Part shown: positions 16,257-24,202 of the stretch, in pieces | Layout of the letters: each line of letters starts with the position of its first letter | Position numbering within the stretch: position 1 is the stretch's first letter | NCBI GenBank assembly: GCA_964489215.1 | Contig: CAZAYB010000006.1 | Location: 1 to 29,789, forward strand | Direction of reading: 5' to 3' | Source: CAZAYB01 sp964489215 | GTDB lineage: Bacteria; Planctomycetota; Phycisphaerae; Sedimentisphaerales; Anaerohalosphaeraceae | DNA length: 29,789 nt | Program-made: the position numbers and the translations under genes | Notes under the pieces: model-generated | The model's database searches: none | Told to the model about the DNA's origin: nothing | The model's input: only the letters and a program-made list of their open reading frames with translations

Positions 16257-17654
16257 TTGAAGTCAAAGACGAAGATATCACAAACGGTTGAAGCAGAGTT
16301 TGCAGGTGAATTTGATGTTTGCGTTGCAGGCGCGGGTACAGCAGGTTGTATTGCAGCGACAGCAGCCGGCCGAGCGGGAGCGAAAACGATTCTAATAGAA
16401 CAGAGCGGCTATCTTGGGGGTATGATGACGTTCGGTAACGCTGGTCTGACAAAATTCATTCCTCACGGCAATGACCCAGAGAAGAATAAAGAGATTTTGT
16501 CCATGCTTGATGAAGATCCTTCGTCGGTTCAGGTTGTCGGGGGTATAGGTATGGAGATAGTTGAGAGGCTAAGGGACTCTGGTGGAGCAGTAACGAGGGG
16601 CGGCAATGCAGGCAGTTATGTTTTTACTGATCCATGCAAATTTTCATTGCTGCTTCTTGATATGCTTGAGGATTCAGGTGTTAAGGTTCTTTTGCATTCT
16701 TTTTGTGCGGAAACAGTTAAAAAAGGGAGCAGGGTTGAAGGTGTTGTTGTTGAAAACAAAACGGGGCGTCAGATATTTAACTCATCTTATTTTGTCGATG
16801 CGACCGGGGACGGAGATTTAGCTTATAAGAGTGGTTGTTCAACTATTGCCAATCAGGCCTCTTCCGGGAGGCATTCGATGGGAGCAATGTTCCGGGCGGG
16901 GAATGTAAATCTGGATAAGACGGTTGCTTTTCTGAAAGATAATCCTGATAGATTTGGTCTTCAGCCTTTCTCGTTGATGACCCTCGATGAGCTTGTCGAG
17001 CAGTGGGAGAAAAGACAGATGGTTTGTTTTTTTGTAAAGGCTGGTGGTCATAATATGCAGATTTATAACTCTCCTAATGAAGGTGTTGTTACTCTGTGCT
17101 GCAGCTGTTATAACGGTGACGGTACAGATATAGAGGATCTTACAGCTGGTCAGCTTGCAATGATGAGGACAGTTAATGAGCGGGTTGAAATAATGCGTAA
17201 AGAGGTGCCAGGTTTTGAAAACAGTTTTTTGATAGATATGCCTTCTGTAGGAGTAAGAGAATCAAGGCATATTGAAGGTGAATACGTTTTGACCGCTGAG
17301 GATATACTTAATGATAAGGAATTTGAGGATACGATAGGTAAGGGGGGGCATCCTGTCGATATCAGACCTATTCGTCCCGAGATAGAGAAATACAATTACG
17401 GTCGTCAGTGGGTGTATAATATACCTTACAGGTGTCTTGCAGCAAAAGGTGTTGATAATTTGCTTTTGGCAGGGCGCTGTATTTCGAATACTCATGAGGC
17501 AAGCGGCTGTACGCGTGTTACCGCTGCGTGTTTTGTGACAGGTCATGCTGCGGGTACAGCGGCAGCAGTTGCGAATGAACAAAAGATATCATTACAAGCT
17601 TTAGATACTGCTTTGTTACGGGCAAAGTTAAAAGAGCAGAAAGCAGTTTTATAA
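16257..17654 (+). CDS. FAD-dependent oxidoreductase (FAD_oxidored family)
   Basis: A 465-residue flavoprotein. The N-terminal Rossmann dinucleotide fold is clear: DVCVAGAGTAGCIAATAAGR (about 20-39) with GxGxxG, then TILIEQSGYLGG. Later family landmarks are YFVDATGDGDLAYKSG (second GD motif), GVRESRHIEGEYVL and LLLAGRCISNTHEASGCTR near the C-terminus, which closes the FAD site. No signal peptide, so cytoplasmic. The start is TTG 16257, with a strong AAGGAGG 4 bases upstream; no nearby ATG gives a full Rossmann fold. The substrate is unknown; relatives in sugar-degradation clusters of planctomycetes and Bacteroidetes are commonly annotated only as FAD-dependent oxidoreductase. A role in oxidising an imported sugar or its derivative is inference. 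Confidence 0.9.
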   Translation: MKSKTKISQTVEAEFAGEFDVCVAGAGTAGCIAATAAGRAGAKTILIEQSGYLGGMMTFGNAGLTKFIPHGNDPEKNKEILSMLDEDPSSVQVVGGIGMEIVERLRDSGGAVTRGGNAGSYVFTDPCKFSLLLLDMLEDSGVKVLLHSFCAETVKKGSRVEGVVVENKTGRQIFNSSYFVDATGDGDLAYKSGCSTIANQASSGRHSMGAMFRAGNVNLDKTVAFLKDNPDRFGLQPFSLMTLDELVEQWEKRQMVCFFVKAGGHNMQIYNSPNEGVVTLCCSCYNGDGTDIEDLTAGQLAMMRTVNERVEIMRKEVPGFENSFLIDMPSVGVRESRHIEGEYVLTAEDILNDKEFEDTIGKGGHPVDIRPIRPEIEKYNYGRQWVYNIPYRCLAAKGVDNLLLAGRCISNTHEASGCTRVTAACFVTGHAAGTAAAVANEQKISLQALDTALLRAKLKEQKAVL

Positions 17655-17668
17655 AGGAAGGCAGTTTA

Positions 17669-19216
17669 GTGAGGAAATTTACATTTTTTTATCTGGTTTC
17701 AGCGTGTGTTTTTATTTTGGGTTGCCATGAAGTTTTCAATGAGAGCAATGAGACAGTTTCCTGCTGGTACAATGTTGATAATAACATAGAATCACGAAGC
17801 GTCTCCTTTGAGAATATTTCAGGGCTTAAAGGCAAGGGCGGAATGGCAGCCAATTCACTTGGGGTCGGCCGAAAGGGGGCAGCATTTCGTACCATAGAGC
17901 CGGGAGAAACAGTAACGATTTTCGATGTCGATGGGCCCGGTGTTATCCGTCATATATGGATGGTCCCCACGATTACAATGCGTACCGAGCATGACCGCAA
18001 GATACTTCTTGGTTTGGTTATCCGGGGTTACTGGGAAAATCAGGATTATCCGAGCATTGAGACACCTTTAGGTAATTTTTTCGGAATTTGTCACGGTAAA
18101 ACTTCGGCATACGAATCTGTAATTCATTCTGTGAACCCTAAAGCGGGTATGAATTTCTGGGCTCCGATGCCTTTCAGTGATCATGCACGTTTTACAATTA
18201 CAAATGAATCCCCGGTTGAGTCCCGTCTTTTCTTCAATATAGATTATACGATAAACGACAATCTGCCCAAACAATTCGGCAGAATGAATGTTCATTACCG
18301 CCGAGAAAACCCAACAACAAAAAAGAAGGATTTTACCATACTTCCTCGGAGGATGGGAACAGGGAGGTATCTTGGTACCTTAATCGGAATTCGTCTTCTT
18401 GGTCCGCACTGGTGGGGTGAAGGTGAATTTAAGGTTTATCTTGACGGAGATGAAGAATTTCCGACAATTGTCGGGACGGGAACAGAAGACTATATCGGGC
18501 AAAGTTACGGTATTCAGGATAAGGCATATTTGCGGGCAGGTACTGCCCTTAACGAAAGGGGGCTGGTTACAATATACCGCTGGCACGATGTTGATCCAAT
18601 TTACTGGAAGGAGGATGTTCGAGCGACTATTCAACAGATAGGTAACCGTAAGGGTTATTATGAGAGGCAGGATGACTGGAACGCGACCACTTTCTGGTAT
18701 GAGCCAGTTCCGAGTGATCCTTTGCCAGATTTTATCAGTTATGAAGAAAGAATTGCAGATTATGAGCCAGATTTTATTTCATTTGAAAATGCGATTGAAG
18801 CGGAGAAAATGAAGATTATTTCGCGTACAGGCGGCGGCAGCGGTGTGCGAGATACATCAAGGTGGTGGGGCCGATGGAGTGAAAATAAACATCTTGTCTG
18901 GAGCAATGTCCGGAAGGGTTATGAGATAAGTTTTGAGATACCGGTAAGAGAGAGCTGTGTTTATGAGATGTTTGCAGGTTTTAGTATGAACCGTTCGGGG
19001 CCTACTTTGAATGTTTACTGGGATGGTGAGCTTATTAAAGAAGGTGTTGACCTTTATGAGTGGTCATGGATGCCTTCGGGTTCAATCAATCTCGGAACGA
19101 AAGAATTGTCAAAAGGTGTTCATAAGCTTACGTTGGAGGCGGCGGGGGGCAATAGTAAGGCATTGAGTCCATATTCAGGAGGTTTTGATTATCTTCAGCT
19201 GGTGCCAAAAGAGTGA
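17669..19216 (+). CDS. DUF2961 / GH172-like glycosidase, lipoprotein
   Basis: A 515-residue protein of the DUF2961 family, whose characterised members (GH172) act on fructofuranosyl and arabinofuranosyl linkages. Family landmarks are GVIRHIWM (about 91-98), NFFGICHG, the GPHWWGEGEFKVYLDGD strand pair (245-261) and GTGTEDYIGQSYG (269-281) with Glu273. The glutamates in the GEGE and GTGTED motifs are where I expect the GH172 catalytic pair, but I could not map the residue numbers exactly. A C-terminal beta-domain (about 390-515) resembles a carbohydrate-binding jelly roll. The N-terminus has lipobox ILGC with Cys19. The start is GTG 17669 with AAGGA about 10 bases upstream. It lies 14 bases after the oxidoreductase. 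Confidence 0.9.
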   Translation: MRKFTFFYLVSACVFILGCHEVFNESNETVSCWYNVDNNIESRSVSFENISGLKGKGGMAANSLGVGRKGAAFRTIEPGETVTIFDVDGPGVIRHIWMVPTITMRTEHDRKILLGLVIRGYWENQDYPSIETPLGNFFGICHGKTSAYESVIHSVNPKAGMNFWAPMPFSDHARFTITNESPVESRLFFNIDYTINDNLPKQFGRMNVHYRRENPTTKKKDFTILPRRMGTGRYLGTLIGIRLLGPHWWGEGEFKVYLDGDEEFPTIVGTGTEDYIGQSYGIQDKAYLRAGTALNERGLVTIYRWHDVDPIYWKEDVRATIQQIGNRKGYYERQDDWNATTFWYEPVPSDPLPDFISYEERIADYEPDFISFENAIEAEKMKIISRTGGGSGVRDTSRWWGRWSENKHLVWSNVRKGYEISFEIPVRESCVYEMFAGFSMNRSGPTLNVYWDGELIKEGVDLYEWSWMPSGSINLGTKELSKGVHKLTLEAAGGNSKALSPYSGGFDYLQLVPKE

Positions 19217-19239
19217 CTTAAAAAGTTATAGGAGAGTAT

Positions 19240-21234
19240 ATGTTCAACGCAATTGATTACGTAATAATGGGAGTTTATCTGTGCGGAATTGTAGGTCTTG
19301 GTTTTTATCTTCAGAAGAAGGCCTCATCAAGTCTTCAGGATTATTTTCTTGGCGGCAATAAACTTCCGTGGTGGGCACTTGGTGTTTCGGGGATGGCCAG
19401 CCAGCTGGATATGACCGGTACTATGATACTGGTATCGATGCTGTTTTTGTTCGGTTTGAGAGGGATGTATATTGAAGTTAGAGGTGGACTTGCCATCTTA
19501 ATGGCTTTTGCGATGGTATTTATGGGCAAATGGAACAGAAGAAGCGGTTGTATGACAGTTGCAGAATGGATGGAATATCGTTTTGGTTCTAACTTTGGAG
19601 GAGAAGCGGCGAGGTTTATTCAGGCATCTGCATTGCTTGTGAGCACAGTAGGTATGCTGGCTTATTTTGTGAAAGGAGCCGGGATGTTCCTTTCGATGTT
19701 TTTGCCCTGGTCTCCAGTTGTATGTGCGGGTTTAATGATAATTATCGCAACTGTTTATACGGTAGTTTCAGGATTTTACGGAGTTGTTTATACAGACCTT
19801 TTTCAGGCAGGTTTTATTATCTGTGCAATGCTTTTTATAGCGATTACAGCGTTTTTGAAGATTGATAACGCGGCCGATTTTGAAAGTCTTGCATCGACAG
19901 TTACATACAATTCAGATTGGTTCAGTACTAGTCTTCCTTTATCTGCGGAGATGCCGGCCGGTTACGGTAGTTTTGAGAAGCTTGCTTTTGCGGTTTTCTT
20001 TTACTTTGTTCTGGTTGTATTTGTAGGTATGAGTAAGTCTGGGGGCAGGCCGAACTATTTTGGAGCACGAAATGAGCGTGAATGCGGTACTCAGACTTTT
20101 GTATGGCTTATCTCTTCAGCAATTCGCTGGCCGATGATAATCGGTTTTGTTGTTCTTGGTATGTTTTTAGTTCGTGATATGTTTCCGGATATGGGAGCGA
20201 TAGGTCAGGCATCGGAAATAATCAAACATCAGATGCCTGAAGTTCAGGAGCATAACTGGGGTCAGGCTATATCGCAGGTTCAGCGGGCACCAGGTGAAGT
20301 TTCGGCTACTCTTGGACCTGAGCTTTCGGAGCTGCTTGGTGATAACTGGCGAGAAAAGCTTCATTTAGTTAATTATCACGGGATAGTAAATTCTGAACAG
20401 ATTTTGCCTGCCGTAATAAAACATGTAATTCCGGCTGGTCTTAAGGGTCTTATTTTAGTAGCTTTGATAGCTGCAGCGATGTCAACGTTTGATTCAACAG
20501 TTAATATGTCGGCGGCATATTTTGTTCGTGATATATATCAGCGTCATATAAGGAAAGACGCGACCAACAAGCAGCTTGTTCGTGTATCACATATTACCTG
20601 TATTGTTGTTGTGATTGCGGGTTTTATACTTGGTTATTCAACACGCAGTATAAATGATATCTGGGACTGGATAATGGTTGGTATCGGGGGGGGTATAGCT
20701 TTGCCAGGTCTTCTTCGGTGGTACTGGTGGCGATTTAACGGTCTTGGTTATGCCGGGGGTGTTTTTGCGGGTTTGACGGCAGCGGTAGTTCAGAGACTTT
20801 CAGCTCCTGGTATGCCAGTCTGGCACAGGTTTCCACTTGTGGTAGGTGTAAGTTTTGTTGTTGCGGTTATTATTACTTATCTGACCAAACCTGTTCCGAG
20901 AGAGGTACTGAATCATTTCTATAAAACCACAAGGCCTTTTGGTTTATGGAAACCTCTTGAGAGCGAGCTTGATTCAGAGCTGAGGAAGGCGACAAGGAAA
21001 GAGCACAGGAATGATATAATAGCATTGTTTTTTGCGGTACCGTGGCAATTTCTGATTTATTGGGTGCCAGTTCAGGCGGTTCTTCATGAATGGCGTAATT
21101 TCTGGGTTTCGGCTGGTCTATTGGCGGTAAGTTCTGTGGGGCTTTATATCTTCTGGTACAAGAATCTTCCGCCTGTTGGTAAGCCAGTACAGACACAGAA
21201 ACCATCGAATGAAGGTATTGGTATTAATGCATAA
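19240..21234 (+). CDS. Sodium:solute symporter (SSS family)
   Basis: A 664-residue multi-pass membrane protein. The N-terminus (IDYVIMGVYLCGIVGLGFYL, DYFLGGNKLPWWALGVSGMA) is the classic SSS opening, and TVVSGFYGVVYTDLFQAGFI and AAAMSTFDSTVN are conserved core segments of the LeuT-like fold. The C-terminal extension (about 600-650) carries one or two further helices, giving about 13-15 in total. Members import sugars, sialic acids or other small molecules with sodium; the sequence does not reveal the substrate. AGGAGAG lies 5 bases before the ATG. In this context it is the likely entry route for monosaccharides released outside. Confidence 0.93.
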   Translation: MFNAIDYVIMGVYLCGIVGLGFYLQKKASSSLQDYFLGGNKLPWWALGVSGMASQLDMTGTMILVSMLFLFGLRGMYIEVRGGLAILMAFAMVFMGKWNRRSGCMTVAEWMEYRFGSNFGGEAARFIQASALLVSTVGMLAYFVKGAGMFLSMFLPWSPVVCAGLMIIIATVYTVVSGFYGVVYTDLFQAGFIICAMLFIAITAFLKIDNAADFESLASTVTYNSDWFSTSLPLSAEMPAGYGSFEKLAFAVFFYFVLVVFVGMSKSGGRPNYFGARNERECGTQTFVWLISSAIRWPMIIGFVVLGMFLVRDMFPDMGAIGQASEIIKHQMPEVQEHNWGQAISQVQRAPGEVSATLGPELSELLGDNWREKLHLVNYHGIVNSEQILPAVIKHVIPAGLKGLILVALIAAAMSTFDSTVNMSAAYFVRDIYQRHIRKDATNKQLVRVSHITCIVVVIAGFILGYSTRSINDIWDWIMVGIGGGIALPGLLRWYWWRFNGLGYAGGVFAGLTAAVVQRLSAPGMPVWHRFPLVVGVSFVVAVIITYLTKPVPREVLNHFYKTTRPFGLWKPLESELDSELRKATRKEHRNDIIALFFAVPWQFLIYWVPVQAVLHEWRNFWVSAGLLAVSSVGLYIFWYKNLPPVGKPVQTQKPSNEGIGINA

Positions 21235-21250
21235 ACCGGAGAAAATTATT

Positions 21251-24202
21251 ATGAATTACAGAAGGGTTTTTTTTATATTTGCAGTTTTCTTTTGCTGTCA
21301 ATCAGTTTTCGGGGGCGAGGTTCCTGAGGATGATCTTGTTTTATGGCTTGATGCGGGCAGGGGGGTTGAGACATCGGCGGAGGGCAGGGTTTTTACGTGG
21401 AAGGATTTGAGCGGGTCAGATAATAACGCCTTTCAAAAGCAAGTGAAAAATCAGCCTGTATTAAAGGAAGGCGCAATTAACGGTAAGCGTGCGGTTTATT
21501 TTGATGGCGCAAATACATTTCTGGAAATTCCCGGGCTGAAAATACCGAGAGATACAACTGTATTTATAGTTTGTCAGGATATTGAGCAGACTAAAGGGGG
21601 GTCGATTTACCGGCCTTTGATCCTTGCGGATAATGATCCATATCAGAAAGTTACCGACGGTTACGGGATTGGATATAAGAAGGCTGAGGAGCCTGGTCTT
21701 TCAGCAGTGCTTAGTGATGGTGAGTACTGGGATAATTTCAAGCTGACCCGCAAGGCAAGCGGAGAATTTGAGATTCTGATGTTTTACAAATATGAATCTG
21801 ATGCCTATTTTTACCGTAACGGGTTCAGGAAAGCTCATGGTATTTTGAACAGGCACACGAAAGGGCCATTGCCTTTTCACAGGGGTTATCTTCTGGGCGG
21901 CTGGAAAGGACCTGATTCTACAGAACGCCGATATAAAGGTATGATTTCTGAGGTTATAGTTTATTGCAAAGCTCTGGAAGAAGCGGAGCGTTTCAGGGTT
22001 CGGCAATATCTGTCTTCTAAATACGGTATTTCCTCAAAGGAAAGTCCCTCAATGAACGGGCTTTGCGGATGGCTGAAAGCTGAAAGTGAAGGTAAAGATA
22101 TTTGTGATCGGCTTAAGGATAATTCGGGCAGTTCGACAGAGATTTTGCAAATGGGTTCACAGTTCAGAGATGTTCCTCTTGTTGATGATGCGGTGCACGG
22201 CAGGGAGGCTTTTTATTTAAGGCCAGTTGATTATTTTGAATTTTTGATTGCTCCTGAAAAAGTAAAGACAATTCTTGTTGGTTATTATTATCCACTCGGT
22301 ACAGAATTATTGCCTGAATTCAAGGTTGTGAGTTTTGACTCGGGCCAGGTTGGCAAGAGTGCAAAGATTGCAGAGATTAAACTGGAAAAAACGGCAGATA
22401 ATAAAATCCGTATTTATTCAGCAGGTGAACTGCCAATAGGATTGACCGAGGCACTTGTTTACAGTTCTGAGCTTTGTTTATCTGATATTGAACAGACGAA
22501 GCGTTATTTAAATATTCGTTATAATGTAAGGTCGGATTGGCGTTATGTGAGGAACGGGACTTTTATTTATGAAAGCGGATACTCAGACCAGCCTTATGTG
22601 ACGACTTTGTCAGACGGTTCATGGCTTTGCGTGATAACGACGAGTCCGGACATAGAAGCGAGCCGAGACAGACATCTTGTTCTTACCCGGTCCTTTGATA
22701 AAGGCAGGACCTGGACGACGGCAGTACCGGCTATCGAGCCTCCGAGCGAGCATCGGAGGCCTTCATGGGCAACATTATTTACTATATCATCAGGACGGGT
22801 TTACTGTTTTTATAATCTTGTTAAAGAAAGCGGCAGAGGTGTTGATTTCTGTTATAAATATTCTGATGATAAAGGGTACAGCTGGTCAAAAAGATATTTG
22901 ATGCCGATACCCGAGCTTGATCTTGATAAAAAATTTAATTCTGTTGGTTCCTGGAGTATCGATGAACCAGAGATAATCGATAATGCTTTGTATATATCAT
23001 GGACGAAATACGGAGGTCCCGACAGGCGCGGTGAAGGTTTCTTTTTCCGCAGTGATAATATTCTGTATGAGCAAAACGCAGATAATTTAAGATGGCAGAT
23101 GTATCCTGAAGGGGGTGAGGGTATACATAATGACGATCTTAGCCACCTTCAGGAGGAGCATAATATAGTTCCAATCGGCGGTGATGATATATACTGTGTT
23201 TTCAGGACTCTTGACGGTTATGCGGGCCATTCTTACAGCCGAGACGGCGGTAAAACCTGGACGGTTCCTTGTCATGCTACCTATCAGCCCGGAGGGAGCA
23301 ACCGTATTAAGAACCCCAGGGCCTGTCCGCGGGTGTTTCGGTGTGAAAACGGTAATTATCTTTTGTGGTATCATAATCATGATGGGCGGGATGTTGAGGC
23401 AAGGAATAAGAATCGTGATTTTGTCTGGCTTAGCGGGGGTGTGCTTGATGAAAACGGGCTGATGCACTGGTCGCAGCCTGAGCTTGTTCTTTACGGTTTC
23501 GATTTCAGGCACAATATTGGTATGAGCTATCCTGATCTGATTGAAGAAGGGGGTAAATACTGGATTACGGAAACTCAGAAAATCACGGCGAGGATTCATG
23601 ATATCGATCCTTTGATTTTGAATGCTCTGTGGAATCAGCACTTTAACAGCAGTTTTACCCGCAAAGGGCTGGTCTTTGACTATAGGGAACAAACGGGGGG
23701 CAGTCAATCAAGTCTGAATTTAGATGTCAATCTGCTTGATGGCGGTTTTACCGTTGATACTGAGTTCAGGCTCGAGAAGATGAATGAAGACATGTTTGTT
23801 GTGGATTTCAGAGATTCAGAGGGTAAGGGTTTCTGGATAAAAACCGGCTCAGAAAATGATATTGTGCTTAATCTCAATGACGGTATCCATCCGACGCAAT
23901 TGTGGTCAACTGACCCGGGTCTGATCAGGGAAGGTCAAAGTCATCATGTGACATTTATCGTTGACGGCATGGCAGATATCATAGCTGTTGCTGTTGATGG
24001 GATTCTTTGTGATGGGGGTACGCATCGAAAGTACGGCTGGTCCCGTTTTTCTCATGAGCTGGGAAATATAGGTCACAGGGGCAAGGTAGATTTTGGGTCA
24101 GATTCTTCAGTCAAGATTAAATCCTTAAGGATTTATGACCGTGCCATTTTGACATCAGAGGCAGTCGGCAATTATAATTCTGTAAAATTAAGGGGAGATT
24201 AG
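21251..24202 (+). CDS. Secreted sialidase-like (BNR) protein with flanking LamG domains
   Basis: A 983-residue protein. I start it at ATG 21251, which gives a clean signal peptide (YRRVFFIFAVFFCCQSVFG) and GGAG 9 bases upstream; longer versions would begin inside the symporter gene. Domains: LamG_3-type A at about 25-255 (LVLWLDAGRG, VYFDGANTFLEI, ISEVIVYCKAL); a second, weaker LamG-like region at about 268-420 (GLCGWLKAES); a sialidase-type propeller at about 425-800 with three Asp-boxes (SFDKGRTW, YSDDKGYSW, YSRDGGKTW); and a C-terminal LamG at about 806-970 (FTVDTEFRL, IKSLRIYDRAI). The FRIP motif of GH33 sialidases is not visible, so calling it a true sialidase is unsafe. This propeller is only distantly like the three other propellers here. 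The stop overlaps the next start by one base. Confidence 0.87.
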   Translation: MNYRRVFFIFAVFFCCQSVFGGEVPEDDLVLWLDAGRGVETSAEGRVFTWKDLSGSDNNAFQKQVKNQPVLKEGAINGKRAVYFDGANTFLEIPGLKIPRDTTVFIVCQDIEQTKGGSIYRPLILADNDPYQKVTDGYGIGYKKAEEPGLSAVLSDGEYWDNFKLTRKASGEFEILMFYKYESDAYFYRNGFRKAHGILNRHTKGPLPFHRGYLLGGWKGPDSTERRYKGMISEVIVYCKALEEAERFRVRQYLSSKYGISSKESPSMNGLCGWLKAESEGKDICDRLKDNSGSSTEILQMGSQFRDVPLVDDAVHGREAFYLRPVDYFEFLIAPEKVKTILVGYYYPLGTELLPEFKVVSFDSGQVGKSAKIAEIKLEKTADNKIRIYSAGELPIGLTEALVYSSELCLSDIEQTKRYLNIRYNVRSDWRYVRNGTFIYESGYSDQPYVTTLSDGSWLCVITTSPDIEASRDRHLVLTRSFDKGRTWTTAVPAIEPPSEHRRPSWATLFTISSGRVYCFYNLVKESGRGVDFCYKYSDDKGYSWSKRYLMPIPELDLDKKFNSVGSWSIDEPEIIDNALYISWTKYGGPDRRGEGFFFRSDNILYEQNADNLRWQMYPEGGEGIHNDDLSHLQEEHNIVPIGGDDIYCVFRTLDGYAGHSYSRDGGKTWTVPCHATYQPGGSNRIKNPRACPRVFRCENGNYLLWYHNHDGRDVEARNKNRDFVWLSGGVLDENGLMHWSQPELVLYGFDFRHNIGMSYPDLIEEGGKYWITETQKITARIHDIDPLILNALWNQHFNSSFTRKGLVFDYREQTGGSQSSLNLDVNLLDGGFTVDTEFRLEKMNEDMFVVDFRDSEGKGFWIKTGSENDIVLNLNDGIHPTQLWSTDPGLIREGQSHHVTFIVDGMADIIAVAVDGILCDGGTHRKYGWSRFSHELGNIGHRGKVDFGSDSSVKIKSLRIYDRAILTSEAVGNYNSVKLRGD

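Noticed and set aside
21176..21250. Longer N-terminus of the sialidase-like gene overlapping the symporter
   Set aside because: It would bury the signal peptide; ATG 21251 gives a standard one with a ribosome site.
23087..23707. A 206-residue minus-strand open frame
   Set aside because: It lies wholly opposite the sialidase-like gene, shows no domain and has no ribosome site context; it is a shadow frame.
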